Assembly: GCF_009742725.1 (NCBI RefSeq)
Contig: NZ_WPHG01000001.1
Location: forward strand, 248,001-312,000
Length of the DNA: 64,000 bases
Reading direction: 5' to 3'
Source: Nitratireductor arenosus
Lineage (GTDB): Bacteria > Pseudomonadota > Alphaproteobacteria > Rhizobiales > Rhizobiaceae
Under the pieces are notes generated by a model. That model ran no database searches. It saw nothing but the letters and a program-made list of their open reading frames with translations, and was not told the origin of the DNA. The position numbers and the translations under genes are program-made. This document shows, one piece after another, positions 18,249-27,213 of this stretch. Positions within the stretch are counted from its first letter, which is position 1. Each line of letters opens with the position of its first letter.

Positions 18249-19502
18249 TCAGTGCGCCACGGCCGCCGCGGCCGCCTCGTCGATCAGCCGCCCGGTGCGG
18301 AAACGTTCCAGCGTGAACGGCGCGTTGATTGGGTGCGGCTCGTCGCGGGCGATGGTGTGGGCGAAGACGTGGCCCGAGCCCGGCGTCGCCTTGAACCCGC
18401 CGGTGCCCCAGCCGCAATTGACGTAAAGCCCCTTGACCGGCGTCTTGGCCAGGATCGGCGAGCGGTCGGGGGTCACGTCGACGATGCCACCCCACGAGCG
18501 CAGCATCTTCATGCGCGTGAACATAGGGAACATCTCGCAGATCGCGTCGAGCGTGTGCTGGATGATGTGCAGGCCTCCGGTCTGCGAATAGGAGGTGTAC
18601 TGGTCGGTGCCCGCGCCGATCACCAGCTCGCCCTTGTCGGACTGTGAGATATAAGCGTGCACCGTGTTCGACATCACCACGCAGGGAAAGCACGGCTTGA
18701 CCGGTTCCGACACCAGCGCCTGCAACGGATAGCTTTCGAGCGGCATCCTAACGCCGGCCATGTCCATCAGCACGGTTGAGTGGCCGGCCGCGACCACGCC
18801 CACCTTGCTGGCGCCGATGAAGCCGCGCGCGGTCTCCACGCCGGCGACCGCGCCGTCCGCGCCGCGGCGGATACCGGTGACCTCGCAGTTCTGGATGATG
18901 TCGACGCCGCGCGCCGCCGCGCCGCGCGCGTATCCCCAGGCGACGGCGTCGTGGCGAGCGGTGCCGCCGCGCCGCTGCAGCGCCGCGCCCATTATCGGGT
19001 ACCGGGCGTTGCCGGCAATGTTGAGCGGTGGGCAGAACGCCTTGGCGGCCTCGGGCGACAGCCACTGATTGTCGACCCCGTTCAGCCGGTTGGCGTGGAT
19101 GTGGCGCTTGAAGACCTGCACGTCGTGGACGTTGTGGGCCAGCATCATCACGCCGCGCGGCGAATACATCACGTTATAGTTGAGCTCCTGGGAGAGCCCG
19201 TCCCACAGCTTCATCGCGTGGTTATAGATGCCGGCGGATTCGTCATAAAGATAGTTGGAACGAATGATCGTGGTGTTGCGGCCGGTATTGCCGCCGCCGA
19301 GCCAACCCTTGTCCAGCACCGCGATATTGGTGATGCCGTATTCGCTGGCCAGGTAGTAGGCGGTCGCCAAGCCATGCCCGCCGGCGCCAACGATGACGAC
19401 ATCGTAAGACGCCTTGGGCTCGGGCGACGACCACTGCGCCGGCCAGCCCTTGTGGCCGCGAAGCGCTTCGCGTGCGATGGCGAAAACGGAATATTTGCGC
19501 AT
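18249..19502 (-). CDS. soxB: Heterotetrameric sarcosine oxidase beta subunit
   Basis: A 417-residue flavoprotein of the DAO fold carrying the sarcosine oxidation site. The FAD motif [18 protein letters not shown] is near residue 35, [18 protein letters not shown] follows, and [17 protein letters not shown] near residue 178 contains the histidine that carries covalent FMN in this family. It is the first gene of the operon soxB-orf-soxD-soxA-soxG-desaturase. The start is the ATG giving [20 protein letters not shown], the family N-terminus. The ribosome-binding site is weak. Paired direct repeats upstream (19584-19630) may be activator sites. Confidence 0.96.
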   Translation of the reverse strand: MRKYSVFAIAREALRGHKGWPAQWSSPEPKASYDVVIVGAGGHGLATAYYLASEYGITNIAVLDKGWLGGGNTGRNTTIIRSNYLYDESAGIYNHAMKLWDGLSQELNYNVMYSPRGVMMLAHNVHDVQVFKRHIHANRLNGVDNQWLSPEAAKAFCPPLNIAGNARYPIMGAALQRRGGTARHDAVAWGYARGAAARGVDIIQNCEVTGIRRGADGAVAGVETARGFIGASKVGVVAAGHSTVLMDMAGVRMPLESYPLQALVSEPVKPCFPCVVMSNTVHAYISQSDKGELVIGAGTDQYTSYSQTGGLHIIQHTLDAICEMFPMFTRMKMLRSWGGIVDVTPDRSPILAKTPVKGLYVNCGWGTGGFKATPGSGHVFAHTIARDEPHPINAPFTLERFRTGRLIDEAAAAAVAH

Positions 19503-19583
19503 CGGCTATCCGCCCTGGAAACTGCCCGACCACCGTTCGCGACGATTGTCGCAAGCGTATCCCTACCGACTTCGCCGGCAAGT

Positions 19584-19630
19584 TTTTGCGCCAAATGCGA
19601 CGGCGTTTGCCGTTTTGCGTCAAGTGCGAC
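19584..19630. promoter_or_regulatory. Direct-repeat pair upstream of soxB
   Basis: TTTTGCGCCAAATGCGAC (19584-19601) and TTTTGCGTCAAGTGCGAC (19613-19630) match at 16 of 18 positions and are spaced 29 bp start to start. Between them lies the inverted repeat ACGGC-GTTT-GCCGT (19600-19613). They lie 82-128 bp upstream of the soxB start. Weak promoter-like hexamers TTGCCG and TACGCT, 16 bp apart, are found closer to soxB on the minus strand. This fits activator binding, but the regulator is unknown. Confidence 0.5.
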
Positions 19631-19774
19631 CCGGCAGGCGGGGCTCGTCTACCCCGTTTCGTCGCCAGGGCGCGCAAATAATTGTCCGGGACGAGGTCGA
19701 AGCAACGCCCGCCGCGCGGCGCGTCGATGGCGTACGGGTAACAGCTTAACCCTTCAACCAGCCGCGTTTGGTGC

Positions 19775-19803
19775 TGGACAAGACTTGGTGATTCTGCTAT
19801 CAG
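19775..19803 (+). promoter_or_regulatory. Candidate sigma-70 promoter of rpsU
   Basis: TGGACA and TATCAG are separated by 17 bp, ending 85 bp before the GTG start of rpsU. The match is 5 of 6 and 4 of 6 to the housekeeping consensus. Confidence 0.45.
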
Positions 19804-19815
19804 CCGCTCCGATTT

Positions 19816-19831
19816 GCAGCGATGTCGCTGC
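19816..19831 (+). promoter_or_regulatory. Leader hairpin upstream of rpsU
   Basis: GCAGCGA-TG-TCGCTGC is a perfect 7-bp inverted repeat in the untranslated leader of rpsU; in RNA it would form a 6-bp stem with the loop AUGU. It could serve S21 autoregulation or mRNA stability, which is speculative. Confidence 0.4.
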
Positions 19832-19888
19832 GGAGGCGTTTGTTGCTGACCACGCCTCGAGGATCGTAACCGACAAACAGGAACGCCC

Positions 19889-20122
19889 GTGCAGGTACTT
19901 GTCCGCGACAACAACGTCGATCAGGCGCTTCGCGCGCTCAAGAAAAAGATGCAGCGCGAGGGCATTTTCCGCGAAATGAAGATGCGCGGACACTACGAGA
20001 AACCTTCACAAAAGCGTGCGCGCGAGAAGGCCGAAGCGGTTCGCCGTGCTCGCAAGCTTGCCCGCAAGCGCGCCCAGCGCGAAGGACTGATGGCTGGTCC
20101 GCGCGGTGCCGTGGCGCGTTGA
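19889..20122 (+). CDS. rpsU: 30S ribosomal protein S21
   Basis: A 77-residue, very basic ribosomal protein. [20 protein letters not shown] and [17 protein letters not shown] are the S21 signature, and the C-terminal arginine/lysine-rich tail is of the alphaproteobacterial type. The start codon is GTG, with AGGA 6 bp upstream. It is followed by a hairpin terminator (20178-20213) and the TPR lipoprotein gene, a neighbourhood I associate with rhizobia. Confidence 0.97.
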   Translation: MQVLVRDNNVDQALRALKKKMQREGIFREMKMRGHYEKPSQKRAREKAEAVRRARKLARKRAQREGLMAGPRGAVAR

Positions 20123-20177
20123 TCGCGCCGCTATTTCGTCGATTTCCGGCGTTATCCAGGGTGGGGCGATGAAAGTC

Positions 20178-20213
20178 GCCGCCGCCTTTTTGCGTTCGGC
20201 GGCAGGCTTTTTT
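20178..20213 (+). terminator. Intrinsic terminator-like hairpin after rpsU
   Basis: GCCGCCG (20178-20184) pairs with CGGCGGC (20197-20203) over a 12-nt loop containing CTTTTTG, followed by AGG and a run of six T. It lies 55 bp past the rpsU stop and ahead of the next gene. Confidence 0.6.
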
Positions 20214-20262
20214 CGGGCGTGAACAGAGCGGTCCCCCGGGACCGGACGGGGAACGAGACAGC

Positions 20263-21105
20263 ATGCAGGGATATTCAGGCAGGAAACGCGAAGGGCGTAG
20301 ATCGGCGACACCCTTCGCAGCTTTATTGTGTCTGGCACTCGCGGCTTGCCAGACATCGGGGCCCGGCGCCGAGATCGCCGCGATCGACACCGCCCAGGGC
20401 TCGGCCGAAAACATCGCCTCGCTGACAGCGGTGATCGAACGCAGCCCCAGGGATGCCCAGGCCTACAATGTGCGGGGCTCTGCCTTCGGGCGGGCGGGCC
20501 GCTATCGCGAGGCGCTGGAGGATTTCGACACCGCCATCCGCCTGAACCCGTCCTATTTCCAGGCCTATGCGAACCGCGCGCTCATTCATCGTTTCAAGGG
20601 CGATGACGGCAGGGCCGTGGCCGATTACAACAAGGCGCTCCAGCTCAATCCGAGCTATGACGCGGCCTATATCGGGCGAGGCAATCTTTATCGCCTGGCC
20701 GGACGCACGCGCGAGGCGTTCGACGATTTCCAGCGCGCCATCCAGCTCGACACCACCGATCCGCGCGCCTACCACAATCGCGGCCTGCTCTATCAGGCGC
20801 AGGGCCAGCACAATCTGGCGCTTGAGGATTTCTCCACCGCCATCTCGCTCGCACCCAACGCGGCCGAACCCTATAATGGCCGCGGCGTGTCCTATCTCGC
20901 CCTCGGCGACGAGGACAACGCATTCTCCGATTTCAACACCGCCATCAAGCTGGACGGCGAGATCGCGGAAGGCTGGGCCAATCAGGCCTTGGTCTATGAG
21001 CGGCGCGGCGACAAGCAAAAGGCCATGCGCTCCTACCGCCAAGCCTTGAAGCTCGATCCCGAATACGGCCCCGCCAAGACCGGCCTCGCTCGCGTTCAGG
21101 GCTGA
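20263..21105 (+). CDS. TPR-repeat lipoprotein
   Basis: A 280-residue exported protein. The N-terminus has a basic stretch, a hydrophobic core and the lipobox LAAC near residue 29, so it is probably a lipoprotein anchored to a membrane facing the periplasm. Residues about 60-275 hold six tetratricopeptide units with the pattern AYNVRGSAFGRAGRYREALEDFDTAI, AYANRALIHRFKGD, AYIGRGNLYRLAGR, AYHNRGLLYQAQGQ, PYNGRGVSYLALGD and GWANQALVYERRGD. TPR solenoids mediate protein interactions; NlpI-like or secretion-scaffold roles are possible. It follows rpsU. Confidence 0.9.
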   Translation: MQGYSGRKREGRRSATPFAALLCLALAACQTSGPGAEIAAIDTAQGSAENIASLTAVIERSPRDAQAYNVRGSAFGRAGRYREALEDFDTAIRLNPSYFQAYANRALIHRFKGDDGRAVADYNKALQLNPSYDAAYIGRGNLYRLAGRTREAFDDFQRAIQLDTTDPRAYHNRGLLYQAQGQHNLALEDFSTAISLAPNAAEPYNGRGVSYLALGDEDNAFSDFNTAIKLDGEIAEGWANQALVYERRGDKQKAMRSYRQALKLDPEYGPAKTGLARVQG

Positions 21106-21147
21106 CCCAAGCAGCCGAAACCCGCCTTTGACCGCGATAAATCGTCA

Positions 21148-21169
21148 GGCCGTGGGGAACGCCACGGCC
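21148..21169. terminator. Hairpin after the TPR lipoprotein gene
   Basis: GGCCGTGG-GGAACG-CCACGGCC, a perfect 8-bp stem, 42 bp after the stop codon. No T-run follows, so it may be a processing or weak terminator element. Confidence 0.4.
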
Positions 21170-21206
21170 CCTCGCCCGTTTAAATCCCGAACAAGGAGAT
21201 GAACGG

Positions 21207-21683
21207 ATGAAGAAATTTTTGATCGCCGCCATGGCCGGCATGTTTGTCGCGGCACCCGCCTCCGCCCAGGAAGGGGTCAAGCTCGGCCTTCTCGACTGCG
21301 TGGTGGAAGGCGGCGCCGGCTTCATCGTCGGATCGACCAAGGATGTAAGCTGCACTTACAAGCCGGCGGACGAGAACGAACCGACGGAGGCCTATTTCGG
21401 TGTCATCCGCAAATTCGGTCTCGATATCGGCGTGACGGGCCAGTCGGTCATGCAGTGGGTCGTGCTTGCTCCGGCCGCCGACGTCTACGAGCCGGGCGCC
21501 CTGGCCGGCGACTATGTCGGCGCCAGCGCGGAGGCGAGCGCGGGCGTCGGTGCCGGCGCCAATGTTCTGGTCGGCGGCTCCGGCGAGAGCTTCTCGCTGC
21601 AACCCGTCAGTGTTCAAACGCAGACCGGCGTCAATGTCGCAATCGGCGTCAGTCGCTTCGAACTGCGGTCCGCGGCCGACTGA
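21207..21683 (+). CDS. DUF992 domain secreted protein
   Basis: A 158-residue periplasmic protein. The signal peptide MKKFLIAAMAGMFVAAPASAQ ends at an AxA cleavage site near residue 20. The remaining sequence has the DUF992 pattern: LLDCVVEGGAGFIVGSTKDVSCTY with two cysteines likely to form a disulfide, YFGVIRKFGLDIGVTG, LAGDYVGASAEASAGVGAGANVLVGG and a final beta strand. The family is common in rhizobia and has no known function. AGGAG precedes the ATG at 7 bp. Confidence 0.88.
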   Translation: MKKFLIAAMAGMFVAAPASAQEGVKLGLLDCVVEGGAGFIVGSTKDVSCTYKPADENEPTEAYFGVIRKFGLDIGVTGQSVMQWVVLAPAADVYEPGALAGDYVGASAEASAGVGAGANVLVGGSGESFSLQPVSVQTQTGVNVAIGVSRFELRSAAD

Positions 21684-21733
21684 GGCCTTCAACGCAGCCC
21701 GCTGCCGGCGGCGGGCTTGACGCGCGATGCCTA

Positions 21734-21773
21734 AACCGCAATAAAGAAACCGTTCGGTTTCTTTATTGCGGTT
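21734..21773. promoter_or_regulatory. Perfect 19-bp inverted repeat before the SufR-like regulator
   Basis: The arms AACCGCAATAAAGAAACCG and CGGTTTCTTTATTGCGGTT are exact reverse complements separated by only TT. The element ends 4 bp before the regulator start codon at 21778 and occupies the place of its ribosome-binding site. It could be an autoregulatory operator, a terminator of the DUF992 transcript, or both. Confidence 0.7.
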
Positions 21774-21777
21774 GGTC

Positions 21778-22428
21778 ATGGAGCAAACTTCCGATAGTGA
21801 CGAACCCATTCTGCGTTTCCTGAAATTCAGGGGACCGCAGTCGACCGGGGCACTGGCGCGTCACCTTGCCGTGACGGGCCCCGGCGTGCGCAAGCTTCTG
21901 AACAATCTGCTCGCCCGCGGGCTGGTCTCCTATCAGGACGAGGCCGGCGCCGTCGGAAGGCCGCGCCGCATCTGGCGCCTGACCGAGGCCGCGCAGTCGC
22001 GTTTTCCCGATATGCACGCCGCACTGACGGTCGAGATCATCCAGACAATCCGCACCCTGTTCGGTCAGGCCGGCCTCGACCGCCTGATCGACGACCGCGC
22101 CCGCGACACCGAAAACCGATACCACGCCGCGTTGCGGGCCACGCCCGACCTGGAAACCAGACTCGATCGGCTCGTCGCCCTGCGCACGAAGGAAGGCTAT
22201 ATGGCCGAATGGGAGCCTGTGGCGCCGGACACCTATCTGCTGGTGGAAAACCATTGCCCGATCTGCGCGGCGGCGCGGAACTGCCAGGGCTTCTGCCGCT
22301 CCGAACTCGACATGTTCCGGCGCGCGCTCGGTCCCGAGGCCACGGTCGAGCGCACCGAGCACCTGCTCGCCGGCGCGCGGCGTTGCGCCTATCTGGTTAC
22401 CGCCCGGAGCACCCATGTCGACGCGTGA
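21778..22428 (+). CDS. SufR-like winged-helix regulator with cysteine cluster
   Basis: A 216-residue regulator. The N-terminal winged helix is visible in ILRFLKFRGPQSTGALARHLAVTGPGVRKLLNNLLARGLV and the wing GRPRRIWRLTE. The C-terminal part carries five cysteines in HCPICAAARNC, GFC and GARRCAYLV near residues 160-205; the spacing and the EHLLAG segment resemble SufR, which holds a 4Fe-4S cluster. It is therefore probably a redox, iron or nitric oxide sensor. The ATG at 21778 is chosen; the frame also allows a TTG four codons earlier inside the palindrome. It overlaps the MFS gene by 14 bp. Confidence 0.85.
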   Translation: MEQTSDSDEPILRFLKFRGPQSTGALARHLAVTGPGVRKLLNNLLARGLVSYQDEAGAVGRPRRIWRLTEAAQSRFPDMHAALTVEIIQTIRTLFGQAGLDRLIDDRARDTENRYHAALRATPDLETRLDRLVALRTKEGYMAEWEPVAPDTYLLVENHCPICAAARNCQGFCRSELDMFRRALGPEATVERTEHLLAGARRCAYLVTARSTHVDA

Positions 22429-23863
22429 TGAACCCGAAACCGCGCTCGACTGGCGGGCCCTGTGGGCAAGCGGCGATCTCGCCCGCTTCATCTTCATCAG
22501 CCTCGGCATCATGCTGCACGCCACCAACGAGACCATGGTAGCCACGATCATGCCGGCTATGGTGGCCGACATTTCCGGCGTCCAGTTCGTCGGCTGGACC
22601 CTCGCCATCTATGAATTGGGCTCGATCACGGCCGGTGCGGCGGCCGGGCGCATGATCTCCTACCTGCCGCTGCGCTCCAACATGGCCGGCGCGGCCTTTC
22701 TCTACGCCGCCGGCGCGCTGACCTGCGCCCTGTCCCCCGGCATGGACTGGCTGCTGGTGGGACGCCTGATCCAGGGGCTCGGCGGCGGCGCGCTGGTAGC
22801 GCTCGCCTTCGTCTCGGTCGAACGTCTGTTTCCGCGGCTGATCTGGCCGCAACTCTTCGCCATCATTTCGGTCGTCTGGGGCACCGCCGCCTTTTCCGGG
22901 CCATTGATCGGCGCGCTGGTGGCCGAGGCCTGGTCATGGCGCTGGTCGTTCGGGCTTTTCGCCGGCGGCGGGCTCGTCATGGCCACGATCAGCTTCATCG
23001 TCCTGTCCGCGCCGGGCGCGACGCAAACGCGCGGCGAGGTCGCACCCCCCTTCCCGGCAACCGCGCTCGGCTGCCTGGCGGTTTCGGTCATGCTGATCGC
23101 CTATGCCGGCGTCGCGCTCGATATCGTGCGCTCCGGCCTGCTGCTTGCGGGCGGGCTGGCAGGCCTCGCCCTGTTCTTCCGGATCGACGCCGGACGGCCC
23201 GCTTCCCGGCTTTTCCCCGCGCGTCTGTTCGACGCGCGCACGACGCTCGGCGCCGGCATGATCATGGTCTTCGCCTTCTCGGTCGCCACGGTCGCCTTCA
23301 CCATTTACGGGCCGCTGCTGCTGACGCGGCTACACGGGATTTCAGCCCTCACGGCTGGCTACATCATCGCCGCCGAGGCGATTTCATGGTCGGTACTGTC
23401 GATCCTGGTCGCCAATGCGCCGCCTCGCCGCGAGCGGGCGATCATCGCCACCGGCGCCCTGATGATCACCGCCGGCATCGTCGGTTTCGCCTGGACGGTT
23501 CCCTCGGGCTCGATCCCGCTGGTGCTGGCCTGTGCGCTGCTTCAGGGCGGCGGCTTCGGCATCGCCTGGCCGTTCATCACCCGTCTCATCGTCGCCTCGG
23601 CCGCGCCTTCGGAAACCACGATCACGTCCTCGGCCATCCCCACCCTGCAGCGGATCGGCTATGCGCTCGGCGCGGCGGTCGCCGGCATCATCGCCAATGC
23701 CAGCGGCTTTTCGGGCGGCCTCAGCGCGGCGGCGGCGGCCAATGTCGCCACCTGGCTGTTCCTGGCCTTCATTCCGCTCGGAGCGGTCGGCCTTGCCGCC
23801 GGGATCATCATCGCGCGCGACGCAGGACGGCGGCATACGCCGGTGCTTGAAGGCGACGCCTGA
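22415..23863 (+). CDS. MFS transporter (DHA2/EmrB-like)
   Basis: A 482-residue inner-membrane protein with 12-14 hydrophobic segments. Motifs typical of drug:proton antiporters are present: LHATNETMVATIMPAMVADI in the first segment, LLVGRLIQGLGGGALVALAF near residue 115 (motif B) and WGTAAFSGPLIGALVAEAWSWRWSF near residue 150 (motif C and its tail). It overlaps the upstream regulator by 14 bp and is almost certainly under its control. The exported compound is unknown; the Fe-S regulator suggests a redox-active molecule, a metal chelate or a siderophore. Confidence 0.9.
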   Translation: MSTRDEPETALDWRALWASGDLARFIFISLGIMLHATNETMVATIMPAMVADISGVQFVGWTLAIYELGSITAGAAAGRMISYLPLRSNMAGAAFLYAAGALTCALSPGMDWLLVGRLIQGLGGGALVALAFVSVERLFPRLIWPQLFAIISVVWGTAAFSGPLIGALVAEAWSWRWSFGLFAGGGLVMATISFIVLSAPGATQTRGEVAPPFPATALGCLAVSVMLIAYAGVALDIVRSGLLLAGGLAGLALFFRIDAGRPASRLFPARLFDARTTLGAGMIMVFAFSVATVAFTIYGPLLLTRLHGISALTAGYIIAAEAISWSVLSILVANAPPRRERAIIATGALMITAGIVGFAWTVPSGSIPLVLACALLQGGGFGIAWPFITRLIVASAAPSETTITSSAIPTLQRIGYALGAAVAGIIANASGFSGGLSAAAAANVATWLFLAFIPLGAVGLAAGIIIARDAGRRHTPVLEGDA

Positions 23864-23946
23864 CGCGGCTTTGCCAAGAGCCGGCCGATTCCGGCCTCGG
23901 TGAACACGTGCAAGGGCCGCGGCGGAACAGGGCTGCAAACGATAAC

Positions 23947-24003
23947 GGCCGGGACGCTTCCACCCCGGCCTGTCACACGCCTATCGGCTAAAGCTCCCGA
24001 TAG
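23947..24003. terminator. Two hairpins between convergent MFS and pntB genes
   Basis: GGCCGGG (23947-23953) pairs with CCCGGCC (23964-23970), and CTATCGG (23981-23987) pairs with CCGATAG (23997-24003). Both stems are perfect 7-bp repeats in a 152-bp convergent gap. T-runs are lacking, so termination efficiency is uncertain. Confidence 0.4.
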
Positions 24004-24015
24004 GACGGGGATCGA

Positions 24016-25413
24016 TCAGTGATCGAGCGCCTTGACGATTTGCTCGGTCATCTTCTTGGCGTCGCCCAGAAGCATCATCGTGCCGTCCTTGTAGAACAGC
24101 GTGTTGTCGATACCGGCATAGCCCGAGCCCAGCGAGCGCTTGACGAACAGGCAGGTGCGCGCCTTGTCGACGTCGAGGATCGGCATGCCGTAGATCGGCG
24201 AGGATTTGTCGTCGCGCGCGGCGGGATTGGTGACGTCGTTGGCGCCGATGACATAGGCGACGTCGGCCTGGGCGAACTCGGAATTGATGTCCTCCAGCTC
24301 GAACACCTCGTCGTAAGGCACGTTCGCCTCGGCCAACAGCACGTTCATGTGGCCCGGCATGCGGCCGGCGACCGGATGGATGGCGTATTTGACCTCGACG
24401 CCGGCGGCCTTCAGCTTATCGGCCATCTCGCGCAGCGCGTGCTGGGCCTGCGCCACCGCCATCCCGTAGCCCGGCACAATGATGACCTTCGAGGCGTTGG
24501 CCATGAGATAGGCCGCGTCGTCTGCGGAGCCCTGCTTGACCGTGCGCTCTATGCCGTCGTCGGCGGCCGCGGCCGTCTCGCCACCGAAGCCACCGAGAAT
24601 GACGGAAATGAAGGAGCGGTTCATGCCCTTGCACATGATGTAGGACAGGATCGCGCCCGACGAACCGACCAGCGCACCGGTGATGATCAACGCCAGATTG
24701 CCGAGCGTGAAGCCGATGCCGGCTGCGGCCCAGCCGGAATAGGAATTCAGCATCGACACCACGACCGGCATGTCGGCACCGCCGATCGGAATGATGATCA
24801 GGACGCCGAGCGCCAGCGACAGCAACACGATCAACCAGAAGACGGTCGTCGACTGCGTGGTTACCAGCATGATGATCAGCACGAACAGCCCGATGGCGAT
24901 CGCCGCGTTCACCACATGCCGCATCGGCAGCATGATCGGCTTGCCCGACATGCGCCCGTCGAGCTTCAGGAACGCGATGATCGAGCCGGTGAAGGTGATG
25001 GCGCCAATGGCGACGCCCAGGCTCATCTCGACCAGCGCCTGGGCGTGGATGGCCCCGACCGCGCCGATCCCGAAACTTTCGGGCGAATACATCGCCGCCG
25101 CGGCGACCATCACCGCCGCCAGCCCGACGAGCGAGTGAAAAGCGGCGACGAGCTGTGGCATCGCCGTCATCGCGATGCGCTTGGCAATCACCGCACCCGC
25201 GCCGCCGCCAATGGCTATGCCGGCGACGATGAGAACGAAACCGCCGAAGGACGGCGTGGCCAGCGCCAGCGTCGTGATGATGGCGATCGCCATGCCGATC
25301 ATGCCGTAGAGGTTGCCCTGGCGGCTGGTGGTCGGATGCGACAGGCCCCGGAGCGCCATGATGAACAAGACACCGGAAACGAGATAAAGGAAGGAAGCGA
25401 GGTTCACGCTCAT
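24016..25413 (-). CDS. pntB: NAD(P) transhydrogenase beta subunit
   Basis: A 465-residue subunit of proton-translocating transhydrogenase. The N-terminal half is about nine membrane helices (domain II); the C-terminal 180 residues form the NADP-binding domain III with IIVPGYGMAVAQAQHALREM near residue 310, HPVAGRMPGHMNVLLAEANVPYDEV and the conserved GANDVTNPAA and YAGIDN segments. It transfers hydride between NADH and NADP using the proton gradient. The start at 25413 (MSVNLASFLYLVSG) is chosen because TGAGG precedes it; a longer frame overlaps the next gene. Confidence 0.96.
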   Translation of the reverse strand: MSVNLASFLYLVSGVLFIMALRGLSHPTTSRQGNLYGMIGMAIAIITTLALATPSFGGFVLIVAGIAIGGGAGAVIAKRIAMTAMPQLVAAFHSLVGLAAVMVAAAAMYSPESFGIGAVGAIHAQALVEMSLGVAIGAITFTGSIIAFLKLDGRMSGKPIMLPMRHVVNAAIAIGLFVLIIMLVTTQSTTVFWLIVLLSLALGVLIIIPIGGADMPVVVSMLNSYSGWAAAGIGFTLGNLALIITGALVGSSGAILSYIMCKGMNRSFISVILGGFGGETAAAADDGIERTVKQGSADDAAYLMANASKVIIVPGYGMAVAQAQHALREMADKLKAAGVEVKYAIHPVAGRMPGHMNVLLAEANVPYDEVFELEDINSEFAQADVAYVIGANDVTNPAARDDKSSPIYGMPILDVDKARTCLFVKRSLGSGYAGIDNTLFYKDGTMMLLGDAKKMTEQIVKALDH

Positions 25414-25423
25414 CGACTGGGCC

Positions 25424-25843
25424 TCACTTCTCTTTTTTCTTGTACATGGCGAGCATGCGCTGTGTGACCAGGAAACCGCCGAAGATGTTGACCGATGCGA
25501 GCACCAGCGCAATGAAGCCGAAGCCGGTGGCGAGCCCCGAGGCGGAAATGCCGACCGCCAAAAGCGCGCCGACCACGATTACCGAGGAAATCGCGTTGGT
25601 GACCGACATCAGCGGCGTGTGCAGCGCCGGGGTGACCGACCACACGACATAATAGCCGACGAAGATCGCCAGGACGAAGATCGCGAAGCGGAAGACGAAC
25701 GGGTCGATCGCCCCGCCGGTGGCGGCATGGGCGATCCCGCCGGCGGCGTCGGCTGCCCCGCCTGCCTCCTGCAGCGCCAGCCGCGCCGCGGCCGAGGCCT
25801 GGTCGAGCTGGTCGAGCGCCTGTTCGAAAGCGGACTGTTCCAT
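25424..25843 (-). CDS. pntAB: NAD(P) transhydrogenase alpha-2 subunit (membrane part)
   Basis: A 139-residue membrane subunit holding four predicted helices ([41 protein letters not shown] and others). The conserved [14 protein letters not shown] motif is typical of domain II of PntA. The first 45 residues form an alanine/glutamine-rich helix ([31 protein letters not shown]), longer than in many homologues. It ends 11 bp before pntB and its start shares a base with the pntAA stop. Confidence 0.94.
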   Translation of the reverse strand: MEQSAFEQALDQLDQASAAARLALQEAGGAADAAGGIAHAATGGAIDPFVFRFAIFVLAIFVGYYVVWSVTPALHTPLMSVTNAISSVIVVGALLAVGISASGLATGFGFIALVLASVNIFGGFLVTQRMLAMYKKKEK

Positions 25844-27135
25844 CAGGCGTCTCCCTTCGGCTTTCCGGCGGGGGCCGGTTGGGCCACGGCGGATTTTTTT
25901 GCGCTCGCCTTTTTCGGCGGCGCTTTCCTGGTCGCCGGCTTACTTGGCGCCGGTTTCTTGGCCGCTGGCTTTTTAGCTGCTGGCTTTTTCGCTGCCGGCG
26001 CAGGTTTGTCGCCGGCGAAATTCGGATGAACGACCACGCCGTCATGGGTCAGCAGCGTCGCCTTGACCAATTCCTCGTCGGGATCGAGCGACAGCGTCTT
26101 GTTGTCCTTATCGATCATGGTTTCGAGGAAGGCGAACAGGTTCTTGGCGTAAAGCAGCGAAGCGGAAGCCGCGACCCGGCCCGGCACGTTCAAATGTCCG
26201 ACGATCTTGACGTCGTTCGCGGTCGTGACGATTTCCCCGGCCTTCGCGCCTTCGACATTGCCGCCGCGCTCCACCGCCAAGTCGATAATGACCGAGCCTG
26301 GACGCATCGACTTCACCATCTCGCCCGACACCAGCCGCGGTGCCGGACGCCCCGGGATCAGCGCCGTAGTGATGACGATGTCCTGTTTGGCGATATGCTC
26401 GGCGACCAACTCGGCCTGCGCCTTCTTTTCAGAATCCGTCAGTTCGCGCGCGTAACCGCCCTCGCCGGAGGCGTCCTTGAGCGCATCCGTCATGATGAAC
26501 TTGGCGCCGAGGGAGGCGACCTGCTCGCCGGCCGCCGCGCGCACGTCGGTCGCGGTGACGACGGCGCCGAGGCGGCGCGCCGTCGCGATCGCCTGCAGGC
26601 CGGCCACGCCGGCGCCCATGACGAACACTTTGGCCGCCGGCACTGTCCCGGCGGCCGTCATCATCATCGGCAGCGCACGGTCATATTCGGCCGCCGCGTC
26701 GATCACCGCCTGGTATCCGGCGAGATTCGCCTGCGAGGACAACACGTCCATCGACTGCGCGCGCGTGATGCGCGGCATGAATTCCATCGCCAGCGCCGAG
26801 ATGCCTGCTTTAGCCATCGCCTCGACCGCGGCTTCGTTGCCGTAGGGATCCATAGTGGCAAGCACCACAGCGCCCTTCTTGTAAGCCTTGAGTTCGGCCG
26901 CAGCCGGCCGGCGCACCTTAAGCACGATGTCCGCCTTGCCGGCATCGCCGGCCTTGCCGATCGTAGCACCGGCCTTGACGAACTCCGCATCGGGAATGCG
27001 CGACCCCGCGCCGGCGCCCTTTTCGACCACGACCGCGAAACCAAGCCCAAAAAGCCGCTTCGCCGTATCGGGCGAGGCGGCGATGCGATCCTCGCCAGCC
27101 TCAAGCTCGCGTGGCACGAAAACTGTCTGTCCCAC
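25843..27135 (-). CDS. pntAA: NAD(P) transhydrogenase alpha-1 subunit with Lys/Ala/Pro-rich C-terminal tail
   Basis: A 430-residue NAD-binding subunit (domain I). Related to alanine dehydrogenase: [22 protein letters not shown] at the N-terminus, [21 protein letters not shown] near residue 125 and the Rossmann motif [22 protein letters not shown] near residue 170. The enzyme core ends near residue 375. Residues 376-430 (25843-26010) are a tail of KKPAA-type repeats with about 15 lysines, resembling histone H1-like bacterial tails. Split PntAA subunits are usually about 375-385 residues, so the tail is an addition. The start codon is GTG with GGGAG upstream. Confidence 0.94.
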   Translation of the reverse strand: MGQTVFVPRELEAGEDRIAASPDTAKRLFGLGFAVVVEKGAGAGSRIPDAEFVKAGATIGKAGDAGKADIVLKVRRPAAAELKAYKKGAVVLATMDPYGNEAAVEAMAKAGISALAMEFMPRITRAQSMDVLSSQANLAGYQAVIDAAAEYDRALPMMMTAAGTVPAAKVFVMGAGVAGLQAIATARRLGAVVTATDVRAAAGEQVASLGAKFIMTDALKDASGEGGYARELTDSEKKAQAELVAEHIAKQDIVITTALIPGRPAPRLVSGEMVKSMRPGSVIIDLAVERGGNVEGAKAGEIVTTANDVKIVGHLNVPGRVAASASLLYAKNLFAFLETMIDKDNKTLSLDPDEELVKATLLTHDGVVVHPNFAGDKPAPAAKKPAAKKPAAKKPAPSKPATRKAPPKKASAKKSAVAQPAPAGKPKGDA

Positions 27136-27213
27136 CGCCTACTCCCTCTCCGGTTGGAATGCGCCTGCCGTCCGCTACGGCGGCCCCTCCCAGGGATCCG
27201 CCGGCACGCCGCG

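Larger units (their letters stand above)
19503..19888. other. Divergent intergenic region between soxB and rpsU
   Basis: A 386-bp region with no convincing gene. It holds the leftward sox control region with two direct repeats (19584-19630) and the rightward rpsU promoter and leader hairpin (19775-19831). The segment from about 19640 to 19770 shows nothing I can name. Confidence 0.7.
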
